From the NCBI RefSeq assembly GCF_035474595.1, contig NZ_DATIND010000063.1, forward strand, positions 1 through 39,195: a DNA stretch of 39,195 nt. The letters are read 5' to 3'. The notes under the pieces were generated by a model. That model was not told where the DNA came from, did not search any database, and worked only from the letters and a program-made list of their open reading frames with translations. Below, in pieces: positions 32,709 through 39,195 of this stretch. Position numbers and translations under genes: made by a program. The stretch's first letter is position 1; each line of letters opens with the position of its first letter. The DNA comes from Longimicrobium sp. Lineage in GTDB: Bacteria > Gemmatimonadota > Gemmatimonadetes > Longimicrobiales > Longimicrobiaceae.

Positions 32709-32852
32709 CAGGACGCGCGCTGGCATCCATGCTCCTCCTCCGCGCCGGGACGCGGGGGAGGAGCTTTCTTTTGCACGGCGTCCCCGACGGACCCGCATCC
32801 CGACGAGAGTGTTCCGCCGGTGGCCGCTTCCGCTCGCTTGGGGAACTAACGC

Positions 32853-32880
32853 TTGACACCGTACGCAATGTGTGCAGATT
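32853..32880 (+). promoter_or_regulatory. Possible sigma-70-like promoter for the RusA-like gene
   Basis: TTGACA at 32853-32858 is a perfect -35 hexamer; a weak -10 (cagatt, 32875-32880) follows after 16 bp. It lies 47 bp before the proposed GTG start. No other perfect -35 was noticed in the vicinity, but the -10 is poor. Confidence 0.3.
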
Positions 32881-32926
32881 CGTTCACGTCCGCGGCGCGA
32901 CCCTGGACCCCGAACCCGCCTCTACG

Positions 32927-33334
32927 GTGCAGAGCTACGAGTTCGTGATCCCCGGCCGCCCCGCCTCGGTTCACGCGCGCAACCGGGAGGCATACCGCGA
33001 CTGGCAGGTGAACGTGGAGCGGGCAGCGAACCGCGTCTCGCCCGGGACGTTTCCCTTCACCGGCTTCGACGCGCGGCTGACCATCGTCTTCGTCAGCGGC
33101 GTGCGCTCGCCGATCGACGTGGACAACGTCATCAAGCCGATCCAGGACGCGCTGGTGGGCGTGTTCTACGGCGACGACGAGATGGTCAGCGACGTGGCGG
33201 CCCACCGGAGGACGTGGGCGGACGAAGTGCCCGACGAAGGCCTTCCGGACCTCCTCCGCAAGGCATGGAAAACGAAGGAGGATTGCGTGTACGTGCGCGT
33301 CCAGAAAACGGCCAGGCTACGGGATCTGCTATGA
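32927..33334 (+). CDS. RusA-like Holliday junction endonuclease
   Basis: About 135 aa. RusA family members cut four-way DNA junctions as dimers and are usually phage-borne. Visible features are the N-terminal EFVIPGRPASVHARN strand, the central metal-binding block SPIDVDNVIKPIQDALVGV with its Asp residues, and FYGDDEMVSDV with the second acidic pair. I chose GTG at 32927, just before the family start; GTG 32870 or 32945 are alternatives, and no strong ribosome binding site is visible. Its TGA overlaps the ATG of the next gene (33331-33334, ATGA), so the two form a coupled pair. There are no other phage genes nearby. Confidence 0.83.
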   Translation: MQSYEFVIPGRPASVHARNREAYRDWQVNVERAANRVSPGTFPFTGFDARLTIVFVSGVRSPIDVDNVIKPIQDALVGVFYGDDEMVSDVAAHRRTWADEVPDEGLPDLLRKAWKTKEDCVYVRVQKTARLRDLL

Positions 33335-34005
33335 TCATGGACGCCGTCTCCGCCAAGGTGCAGCAGCTGCGTGAGCGCTGGGAGCGCGAGGGCTACGAAG
33401 TCGTCGAGCGCCCGGACCCGGAGGACTTTCCGTTCGATACCGGGTACTTCGGCCGCTACCGCCCCGCGATGCTGGCCCGGCGCGGCGCCGAGAATCACGT
33501 CTTCGAAGTGCGCGACGGCCGCCGGCTTCCCGCCGACCGGCTGATTCAGCGCTCGGACGAGATCCGCAAGCATCCCGGCTGGCACTTCTACCTGATCTCC
33601 ACCGAAGACGTGGTGCCGCACGACGCGCCGGGGATGCAGGGCGATCCGCCATCGTGGGCGTCGCTGGCGCGGAGCGTGGACGCAGCGATGCGGCTGGCGG
33701 ACGAGGTGTCCCCGTCCATCGCGCTCCTGGGGCTCTGGTCCACCCTGGAAGGGCTCCTCCGCCGGATCGCGGTGGACAACGCGATCCCGGTGGACCTCCT
33801 CCCCGCGGCCTCGCTGATCCCGATTCTGCACGACCAGGGGCTGGTCCCGCGGGAAGCATACGAGCCGTTGAAGATGGCGCTCGAGGTGCACCGGCGAGTG
33901 CTGCACGGGTACGAGGCCACGGCGACGGAGCTTACCGAAGCCGTGAAGATCGTCGCCGCGGTGCTTTGCGAGTTGCTTCCAAAACCCGCCGAACGCGCGG
34001 CCTGA
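33331..34005 (+). CDS. REase-like plus HEPN-like protein, possible nuclease
   Basis: A 224-aa protein with two parts. Residues 1-90 resemble small PD-(D/E)XK-type domains of the 'REase_AHJR-like' kind (WEREGYEVVERPDPEDFPF, YRPAMLARRGAENHVFEVR). However, the expected Asp after RP is Ala46 and the EVK-type Lys is Arg61, so it may be catalytically dead. Residues about 110-215 form a helical region like HEPN domains: ALLGLWSTLEGLLRRIA followed by HRRVLHGYEA (187-196), a variant of the RNxxxHG motif. HEPN proteins are often RNases in defence or toxin systems. This assignment is by eye and moderate. The ATG overlaps the RusA-like stop by 4 nt. A strong terminator follows. Confidence 0.75.
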   Translation: MIMDAVSAKVQQLRERWEREGYEVVERPDPEDFPFDTGYFGRYRPAMLARRGAENHVFEVRDGRRLPADRLIQRSDEIRKHPGWHFYLISTEDVVPHDAPGMQGDPPSWASLARSVDAAMRLADEVSPSIALLGLWSTLEGLLRRIAVDNAIPVDLLPAASLIPILHDQGLVPREAYEPLKMALEVHRRVLHGYEATATELTEAVKIVAAVLCELLPKPAERAA

Positions 34006-34022
34006 CATCATCATCACACTTG

Positions 34023-34060
34023 AAGAGCCCGGCCGGGGGTCGCGTCCCGGCCGGGCTCTT
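34023..34060. terminator. Strong bidirectional terminator
   Basis: A perfect 15-bp stem aagagcccggccggg / cccggccgggctctt with an 8-nt loop lies between the convergent REase/HEPN-like gene (stop 34005) and the Cys-rich peptide gene (stop 34079). Confidence 0.9.
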
Positions 34061-34078
34061 TCGCGCCGCTGCCTTCGC

Positions 34079-34315
34079 TTACTCGCAGATGGCGGGGCAG
34101 CAGGAGCCGAACTGGCCGCAGGTCTGCCAGTCGGTGCGGCAGCCCTGGGTCTGGCAGTCGATGTCGCTCCAGCCGCAACTCTTGTAGCACGTGTCCCACG
34201 TGCAGGGGAACTCGCTCAGGTCGTGCGCGCGCACGGTGCCGCGCGTGGCGCCTGTCGCGGAGGTGTCGAACGACTCCACCGACAGCCTGTCGATCTCCAG
34301 CTTGCGCTTCTTCAT
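34079..34315 (-). CDS. Cys-rich precursor-like peptide 3
   Basis: A 78-aa peptide. The leader MKKRKLEIDRLSVESFDT, then TRGTVRAHDLS, is clearly the same as in the peptides at 12893-13180 and 26030-26332. The core (about 36-78) carries nine Cys in a compact pattern ending GSCCPAICE, with several CxxxC and TC/SC pairs (DTCYKSC, QTCGQFGSCC). The ATG at 34315 has GGAGG about 6 nt upstream. The terminator at 34023-34060 lies 18 bp beyond its stop. The same-sense leader with a different core fits a precursor family in which leader-binding machinery elsewhere in the genome acts on varied cores. No such enzymes are in the window. Confidence 0.82.
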   Translation of the reverse strand: MKKRKLEIDRLSVESFDTSATGATRGTVRAHDLSEFPCTWDTCYKSCGWSDIDCQTQGCRTDWQTCGQFGSCCPAICE

Positions 34316-34513
34316 GATGCCCTCCGGGGGATGAGGATGGGGAAGGGAAGAGAGGTGATGCACACGAAACCCGCCGCAAAATTCTCGCCGTGAGCTCCGT
34401 CGCCGAAGCCGCTGCGAAGTGCATCTCCGCCGGAGTCTGGTAACGCGCGGCGATGGGGCTTAAGTTGGCGCCGCCCAGCCGCATCCAAACCCACCCGTCC
34501 CGCTTCCGTCGCC

Positions 34514-35896
34514 ATGGCCCAGGCCCAGCCCTCCGGCACGCTCCTGTCCCGCATCGCGCGGGTCCGCTTTCCGCACCCGCTGATCCTGCTGGTGGGCGGC
34601 GTCCTGCTGGCGGCGCTGCTGACCTGGGTGCTTCCCGCGGGCGAGTACGGCCGCACGCACGACCCCGTCACCGGCCGCGACGTGGTGGTGGCGGGCACGT
34701 ATCACACGGTCGCCCCGCAGCCGGTGGGGCCGTTCGACGCCGTCGTCTCCATCCCGCAGGGGATGATCGAGGCGGCCGACGTCATCTTCTTCGTGTTCCT
34801 GGTCGGCGGCGCCTTCGCGGTGGTGGAGAAGACCGGCGCGCTGACGCGGGGGATGGACGCGCTGCTGCGCGTCCTGCGCGGGCGCGAGGCGCTGGTCATC
34901 CCCGTCGTCTCCCTGGCCTTCGCCACCGGCGGCGCGCTGGAACACATGCAGGAGGAGATCATCGCCCTGGTCCCCGCGCTGCTGCTGCTGACGCGGAGGC
35001 TGGGCTACCAGCCGATGGTGGCGGTGGCGATGAGCATCGGCGCGGCGGTGGTGGGCGCGGCGTTCGGGCCCATCGACCCGTTCCAGGTGGGGATCGCGCA
35101 GAAGCTGGCGCACATCCCCGTGCTCTCCGGCACCGGGTTCCGCATGGCGTTCATGCTCCCCGCGCTGGCCATCTGGATCTGGGGGACGATGCGGTACGCG
35201 AATCGGACGCGGACGGAGCCCGAGGCCGCCGGCGAGGAAGCGGGCAGCGCGGCGGGCGGGCGCAGCATCGCCATCCTGCTGCTGATCCTGGCGACGTTCG
35301 TGGTGTTCGTTTACGGCGTGTTCGCGCTGGGGTGGGATTTCTCGCAGATGGCGGCCATCTTCTTCGTGATGGGCGTGCTGGCGGGGATCGTGGGCGGGCT
35401 GGGCGTGGGCGGCACCGCAGAATCGTTCGTGGACGGCTTCCGGGCGATGGCGTATGCGGGGCTGCTGATCGGCTTCGCGCGGGCGATCACCGTGGTCCTG
35501 GAGCACGGCAAGGTGGTGGACACGGTGGTGAACGCGCTCTTCACGCCACTGGCGCACGTTCCCGTGCTCGCGTCGGCGGGGGGGATGATGCTGGTGCACA
35601 CGCTGGTGCACTTCCCCGTCCCCAGCGCCAGCGGGCAGGCGGTGCTGACCATGCCGGTGCTCGTTCCCCTGGCCGACCTGCTGGGGATGGCGCGGCAGGT
35701 GGTGGTGCTCGCCTACCAGTACGGCGCGGGGATGTGTGAGATGGTGACGCCCACCAACGGCGCGCTGATGGCCATCCTGGCCGCGACCGGGGTGCCCTAC
35801 GAGAAGTGGATGAAGATGATCCTCCCGCTCTGGGCGGCGCTCTTCGCGCTGGGATTCATCGCCGTCGCCGTGGCGATCGCCACCGGGCTGCGGTGA
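34514..35896 (+). CDS. YfcC/DcuC-type transporter
   Basis: A 460-aa integral membrane protein with about 12 hydrophobic helices. The start FPHPLILLVGGVLLAALLTWVLPAGEYGR is the family hallmark of YfcC/ArcD-like carriers (PF03606). Later blocks include GGAFAVVEKTGALTRGMDALL, the conserved EHMQEEIIALVPALLLL and the C-terminal MVTPTNGALMAILAATGV. Family members transport C4-dicarboxylates, arginine/ornithine or other basic amino acids. The substrate cannot be read from sequence. It is a single-gene unit, ended by an intrinsic terminator at 36039-36076. The ATG at 34514 gives a normal family start. Confidence 0.9.
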   Translation: MAQAQPSGTLLSRIARVRFPHPLILLVGGVLLAALLTWVLPAGEYGRTHDPVTGRDVVVAGTYHTVAPQPVGPFDAVVSIPQGMIEAADVIFFVFLVGGAFAVVEKTGALTRGMDALLRVLRGREALVIPVVSLAFATGGALEHMQEEIIALVPALLLLTRRLGYQPMVAVAMSIGAAVVGAAFGPIDPFQVGIAQKLAHIPVLSGTGFRMAFMLPALAIWIWGTMRYANRTRTEPEAAGEEAGSAAGGRSIAILLLILATFVVFVYGVFALGWDFSQMAAIFFVMGVLAGIVGGLGVGGTAESFVDGFRAMAYAGLLIGFARAITVVLEHGKVVDTVVNALFTPLAHVPVLASAGGMMLVHTLVHFPVPSASGQAVLTMPVLVPLADLLGMARQVVVLAYQYGAGMCEMVTPTNGALMAILAATGVPYEKWMKMILPLWAALFALGFIAVAVAIATGLR

Positions 35897-36224
35897 CGCG
35901 CTGCCCGCGAGCGGCGGGCGGACCGGCCCGGACGCCGGACTGAGTGGCGCGGGTGCGGGCAGAACACACATGCTTAACAGGTAGACCGGGAGCCACCAGT
36001 CACCGCGGATCCGCTCCCGACCTACCCTGCTCCTTCTGAAGCGACACGGGCAAGTTCCTGTGTCGCTTGTGTTTTTCTCCGCACGACCTCAGCCCGCAAA
36101 ATCCGCCGCGGCAGGCGAATCCCGGTAAGTCTGGCGGAAGAGCTTTACATCTCTCCTTAACAGTTTTAACATTAATTAGGTCTCGTTCTGTTGTATCTGT
36201 TAACCTGCACCCCGGAGGTTCCCC
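35897..36224. other. Intergenic region: terminator and AT-rich promoter
   Basis: It holds the yfcC-type terminator (36039-36076). After that, from about 36130 to 36210, is an AT-rich stretch (ttttaacattaatta and tgttgtatctgttaac) that stands out against the GC-rich surroundings and probably contains the haloperoxidase promoter. I cannot assign -35/-10 boxes with confidence. A strong GGAGGT (36213-36218) is the next gene's ribosome binding site. Confidence 0.6.
36039..36076 (+). terminator. Intrinsic terminator with U-tract
   Basis: The stem aagcgacacggg / cctgtgtcgctt (one G-T pair) with a 6-nt loop is followed by gtgttttt. It is the only hairpin in the window with a proper U-tract on the coding strand. 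It ends the transporter transcript. Confidence 0.9.
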
Positions 36225-37553
36225 ATGACCTGTGTCGACACTCCCTACCCGTGTGACGTGCACGAGTACGCGCTCAAGGGGCCGCAGGTAGAGCCGCTGT
36301 CGAGCTTCTGGAACCACTGCCCGCAGCTGCGGCTGGTTTCCATCCGGGAGCTCCTCGCCATCACCGACGACCCGGCCAACCCCGGCTACTTCCCGCCGTA
36401 CCCGGACCCCTGCACCACCGAGGGGAAGGACATCATCCAGAAGGAGATCGAGGAGCTGCTGACGCTGCAGAAGCTGCGCGACGAGCCGTGCAGCCTGGTG
36501 AACCCCACCGGCGGATGCCCCATCCTGACCGAGTGGCCGTGCAAGCCCATCGAGAAGCTGCCGATGGCGTTCGGGTGCCGCGCGCCCATCAGCCGGCTGC
36601 TGAACCTGCAGCCGCCCCCGCTGGGTGCCGTGGAGGTCACGCGCCTGCCCGGCCAGCAGGTCATCCGCACCGGCCGCGGCCTGGCCCGCGCGTTCGAGAA
36701 CGAGACGCCGGGGCTGTTCCACCGGCACGCGCTGAACTACCTGATCACCACGCGCACCTGGAGTCCGCCGCGGCAGGCGCTGATCTGGGCGGCGCTCGAC
36801 GTGGCCATCGCCAGCGCGCTGCAGGCGGCGTGGTACTACAAGTGGCTGAGCCCGCGCCCGCTCACCTCGCGCCGCGAGCGGCCCGTGGAGTTCGCCGCGC
36901 GCAACGGCATTGCCTTCAACGTGCTGTTCGACCGGCCCGACGAGCTGAACCCCAACTACTACACCTGCCCGGACGCCCGCCCCTGCGCGCCGAACCCGGC
37001 GTTCAGCCCCGGCACGCCGCGGCACCCGGCGTATCCGTCGGGCCACAGCACCTACTCGGGCGCGGCCAGCACCATCCTGGGCTTCTTCTTCGGCAACGAC
37101 GCCACGCCGCCGGTGCTGGGCAACTGCGTGGCGGGAACGACGATCGGCCAGGAGGTGCGCAACATGGCCGACAACATCGGGATGGCGCGGCTGTGGGCGG
37201 GCGTGCACTGGCGCTCGGACCACGAGGCGGGGCTGAAGCTGGGGCAGGTGGTGGCCTGCCTGGTGCTGCGCCAGCTGGCCAGCATCTGCGGCGGCGCGTT
37301 CGAGCTGTGCGCGCCCAGCCAGCCGGTGCTGCCGCAGTGCAAGTGCGACGACCAGGTGAACCCGTGCCCGGACGATCCGCCGTATCCGTGCGACAAGCTG
37401 AAGCAGCTCGCCCAGGAGTGCATCGACCGGTGCCCGCCCTGCGGCACCAGCCTGGACGTCTTCCCCGAGCCGTGCGGACCGGTGGTCCAGGCGGCGGCCG
37501 TGGACGCGACCGGCGCCCCCGCCACGGCCAGCGCGCCGCAGACCGGCGCCTGA
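36225..37553 (+). CDS. Vanadium-dependent haloperoxidase-like protein, Cys-rich
   Basis: A 442-aa protein of the vanadium haloperoxidase / PAP2 superfamily. The vanadate or phosphate pocket is complete: Lys206 and Arg211 in YKWLSPRPL, then RHPAYPSGHSTYSGA (Ser272, Gly273, His274), then Arg322 and His328 in ARLWAGVHWRSDHE. Members oxidise halides with H2O2 or act as acid phosphatases. There is no signal peptide. It has 22 Cys, with PYPCD at both ends (8-11 and 386-390) and CPPC near the C-terminus, which is unusual for this family. The strong GGAGGT 6 nt before ATG 36225 and the AT-rich upstream region suggest high expression. A strong terminator follows. Halide specificity cannot be read from sequence. 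Confidence 0.87.
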   Translation: MTCVDTPYPCDVHEYALKGPQVEPLSSFWNHCPQLRLVSIRELLAITDDPANPGYFPPYPDPCTTEGKDIIQKEIEELLTLQKLRDEPCSLVNPTGGCPILTEWPCKPIEKLPMAFGCRAPISRLLNLQPPPLGAVEVTRLPGQQVIRTGRGLARAFENETPGLFHRHALNYLITTRTWSPPRQALIWAALDVAIASALQAAWYYKWLSPRPLTSRRERPVEFAARNGIAFNVLFDRPDELNPNYYTCPDARPCAPNPAFSPGTPRHPAYPSGHSTYSGAASTILGFFFGNDATPPVLGNCVAGTTIGQEVRNMADNIGMARLWAGVHWRSDHEAGLKLGQVVACLVLRQLASICGGAFELCAPSQPVLPQCKCDDQVNPCPDDPPYPCDKLKQLAQECIDRCPPCGTSLDVFPEPCGPVVQAAAVDATGAPATASAPQTGA

Positions 37554-37575
37554 CCGCGGTCACGGCGACATGAAC

Positions 37576-37613
37576 CGGGCCCCCGCGCGAGCGTCGCGCG
37601 GGGGCCCGCTTTT
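37576..37613 (+). terminator. Strong intrinsic terminator after the haloperoxidase-like gene
   Basis: A perfect 15-bp stem cgggcccccgcgcga / tcgcgcgggggcccg with a 3-nt loop, followed by ctttt. It lies 22 bp after the stop codon. Confidence 0.92.
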
Positions 37614-37740
37614 CGTGGCCTTCGGGGTGATTCACCATCAGGCGCCGGTGGACCTTCGCGGCGCTCGCGCGGTATCTGCATCGTCTCACCGCACAGGCTG
37701 GAACCCGCGTGAACCGACCGAACGCAAGGACTTGCAGCGC

Positions 37741-39195
37741 ATGATCTTCCGATCCGCGGCCCCATTCGCCGCGCTCCTTTCCCTGGGCGCCGCCGCCTGC
37801 GCGGCGCCCGCGCCCGCGACCGCTCCGGCTCCGGGCGCGCCCCCGTCCGCCGCCGCGGGGGCGATGGCGCCGCTGCCGCGCGACGTGCACTCGTTCGCGC
37901 GCCCGGAGGTGGCGCGGGTGACGCACGTGGAGCTGGACCTGGCCACCGACTTCGCCGCGAAGACGATCGGCGGCACCGCCGCGCTGGACGTGCAGGCCGC
38001 ACCCGGAGCCGGCGAGATCGTGCTCGACACGAAGAACCTGGCCATCCAGCAGGTGACCGACGCGGCGGGTCAGCCGCTACGGTGGACGCTGGGGCAGGCG
38101 GACTCGATCCTCGGCCGCCCGCTCACCGTGGCGCTCCCGGCGGGGACGCGGCGGATCGTGGTGCGCTACGCCACCACCCCCGGCGCCGCGGCGCTGCAGT
38201 GGCTGTCGCCCGAGCAGACGGCGGGGAAGCGGCACCCGTACCTGTTCTCGCAGGGCGAGTCGATCCTCACCCGCACCTGGATCCCCACGCAGGACAGCCC
38301 GGGGATCCGGCAGACGTACGCGGCCCGCATCACCGTGCCCGCCGGGCTGACGGCGGTGATGAGCGCAGAGATGCTGACGCCGCGGGGCGAGCCGGCGGGG
38401 GAAGGGCGCCACGCCTTCCGCTTCCGGCTGGACCACCCGGTGCCGCCGTACCTGATCGCGCTGGCCGTGGGCGACATCGCCTTCCGGCAGCTGGGGCCGC
38501 GCACCGGCGTGTACACCGAGCCCGCGGTGCTGGAGCGCGCCGCCAGCGAGTTCGCCGAGCTGGAGCGCTTCGTGGACGCGGCCGAGCGGCTGTACGGCCC
38601 GTACCGCTGGGGGCGCTACGACCTGCTGGTGCTGCCGCCCTCGTTCCCGTTCGGGGGGATGGAGAACCCGCGGCTCACCTTCGCCACGCCCACCGTGCTG
38701 GCCGGCGACCGCTCGCTGGTGTCGCTGGTGGCGCACGAGCTGGCGCACTCCTGGTCCGGCAACCTGGTGACCAACGCCACCTGGAGCGACTTCTGGCTCA
38801 ACGAGGGCTTCACCACCTACTTCGAGAACCGCATCATGGAGGCGCTCTACGGCCGCGAGCGCGCCGCCATGCTGGCGAGCCTGGGGTGGCAGGAGCTCCA
38901 GGGCGAGATCGAGAGCGTGGGCGGCCCCCAGTCGCCGGACTCGCGCCTGCACATCGACCTGGCCGGGCGCGACCCCGACGCGGGGATGACCGAGATCGCC
39001 TACGAAAAGGGCGCCACCTTCCTCCGCACCGTCGAAGCCGCCGTGGGCCGCGAGCGCTGGGACGCGTACCTGCGCTCGTACTTCGACCGGCACGCCTTCC
39101 AGCCGATGACCACCGAGGCCTTCCTCGCCGACCTCCGCGCCAACCTCGTCCGCGGCGACGCCGCGCTCGAACAGCGGCTCCGGCTGGACGAGTGG
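37741..39195 (+). CDS. M1-family zinc metallopeptidase (partial, cut by window end)
   Basis: 485 codons without a stop, continuing beyond the window. An N-terminal lipoprotein signal with lipobox GAAAC (Cys20) places it in the envelope. The M1 hallmarks are complete: the exopeptidase motif GGMENPRLTF (305-314), the zinc site HELAH (332-336, His332, Glu333, His336) with the third ligand Glu355 in WLNEGFTTYFE, and a proton-donating Tyr421 in YEKGATFLR. It should cleave N-terminal residues from peptides. The pattern is closest to the leukotriene-A4-hydrolase-like M1 aminopeptidases of bacteria. The start is ATG 37741, with aagga 14 nt upstream. A terminator separates it from the haloperoxidase-like gene. 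Confidence 0.92.
   Translation, partial: MIFRSAAPFAALLSLGAAACAAPAPATAPAPGAPPSAAAGAMAPLPRDVHSFARPEVARVTHVELDLATDFAAKTIGGTAALDVQAAPGAGEIVLDTKNLAIQQVTDAAGQPLRWTLGQADSILGRPLTVALPAGTRRIVVRYATTPGAAALQWLSPEQTAGKRHPYLFSQGESILTRTWIPTQDSPGIRQTYAARITVPAGLTAVMSAEMLTPRGEPAGEGRHAFRFRLDHPVPPYLIALAVGDIAFRQLGPRTGVYTEPAVLERAASEFAELERFVDAAERLYGPYRWGRYDLLVLPPSFPFGGMENPRLTFATPTVLAGDRSLVSLVAHELAHSWSGNLVTNATWSDFWLNEGFTTYFENRIMEALYGRERAAMLASLGWQELQGEIESVGGPQSPDSRLHIDLAGRDPDAGMTEIAYEKGATFLRTVEAAVGRERWDAYLRSYFDRHAFQPMTTEAFLADLRANLVRGDAALEQRLRLDEW

Noticed and set aside
32273-32869. N-terminal extension of the RusA-like gene
   Set aside because: The frame is open but lies within the decarboxylase gene and gives an Arg-rich shadow sequence; RusA similarity begins after 32927.
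12893-34315. A complete RiPP biosynthetic gene cluster around the Cys-rich peptides
   Set aside because: No LanB, LanC, LanM, radical SAM, YcaO, protease or dedicated ABC transporter gene is visible near any of the three.

Overview
The window is very GC-rich bacterial DNA with long overlapping spurious frames on both strands, short intergenic gaps and many intrinsic-terminator hairpins. The gene mix points to the Gemmatimonadota, most likely a Longimicrobium-like soil or desert bacterium. It includes an ECF-type sigma factor next to a TPR serine/threonine kinase, many lipoproteins of unknown function, a GlnRS-YqeY fusion, an M1 peptidase, Cys-rich peptides with a shared leader, and many dispersed intergenic repeats. 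The taxonomic call is inference from gene content and repeat style; there is no rRNA or other marker here. No tRNA, rRNA, CRISPR array, transposase, phage module or replication origin was seen.

Layout. 1-423: two dispersed repeats. 424-4272 (-): a secreted DUF2314-like gene broken by an in-frame TAG, the TPR kinase, and the sigma factor whose probable TTG start abuts a 7-bp tandem array. 4726-5187 (+): a small lipoprotein between palindromic repeats and heptamer arrays. 5356-7784 (-): flavin reductase, carboxylesterase, cupin and a four-helix membrane protein. 8264-12359 (-): a secreted unknown, an App1-type phosphatase and a large Ig-like lipoprotein. 12662-13554: a Cys-rich peptide gene inside what looks like an insertion into a dispersed repeat. 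13671-15017 (-): UMF1-type MFS transporter. 15352-16850 (+): a lipoprotein and a protein with an internal 62-residue duplication. 16959-19706 (-): unknown exported protein, VanZ-like membrane protein and acyltransferase. 19741-24091 (+): YheT-type hydrolase, RMD1-family protein, HD phosphohydrolase, a small unknown and a SLOG-type protein. 24154-25016: a frameshifted RmlD-type reductase. 24998-28905 (-): APH-like kinase, second Cys-rich peptide and GlnRS-YqeY. 29287-34005 (+): amine oxidase with 2-keto acid decarboxylase, then RusA-like nuclease with a REase/HEPN-like protein; both pairs share ATGA stop-start overlaps. 34079-34315 (-): third Cys-rich peptide. 34514-39195 (+): YfcC-type transporter, vanadium haloperoxidase-like protein and an M1 metallopeptidase cut by the window end.

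How the genes work together. Clear functional pairs are sigma factor and kinase (signalling), carboxylesterase and flavin reductase, amine oxidase and decarboxylase (amino acid to 2-keto acid to aldehyde), and RusA with the REase/HEPN-like protein (DNA or RNA processing, possibly defence). The most unusual content is the dispersed family of three leader-bearing Cys-rich peptides with no modification enzymes nearby. One of them sits in an apparent mobile unit with a 7-bp target duplication and imperfect terminal inverted repeats. Also notable are two families of short tandem repeats (7-bp AGTSCYR and 8-bp GTGCGARA), several of which lie right against start codons.
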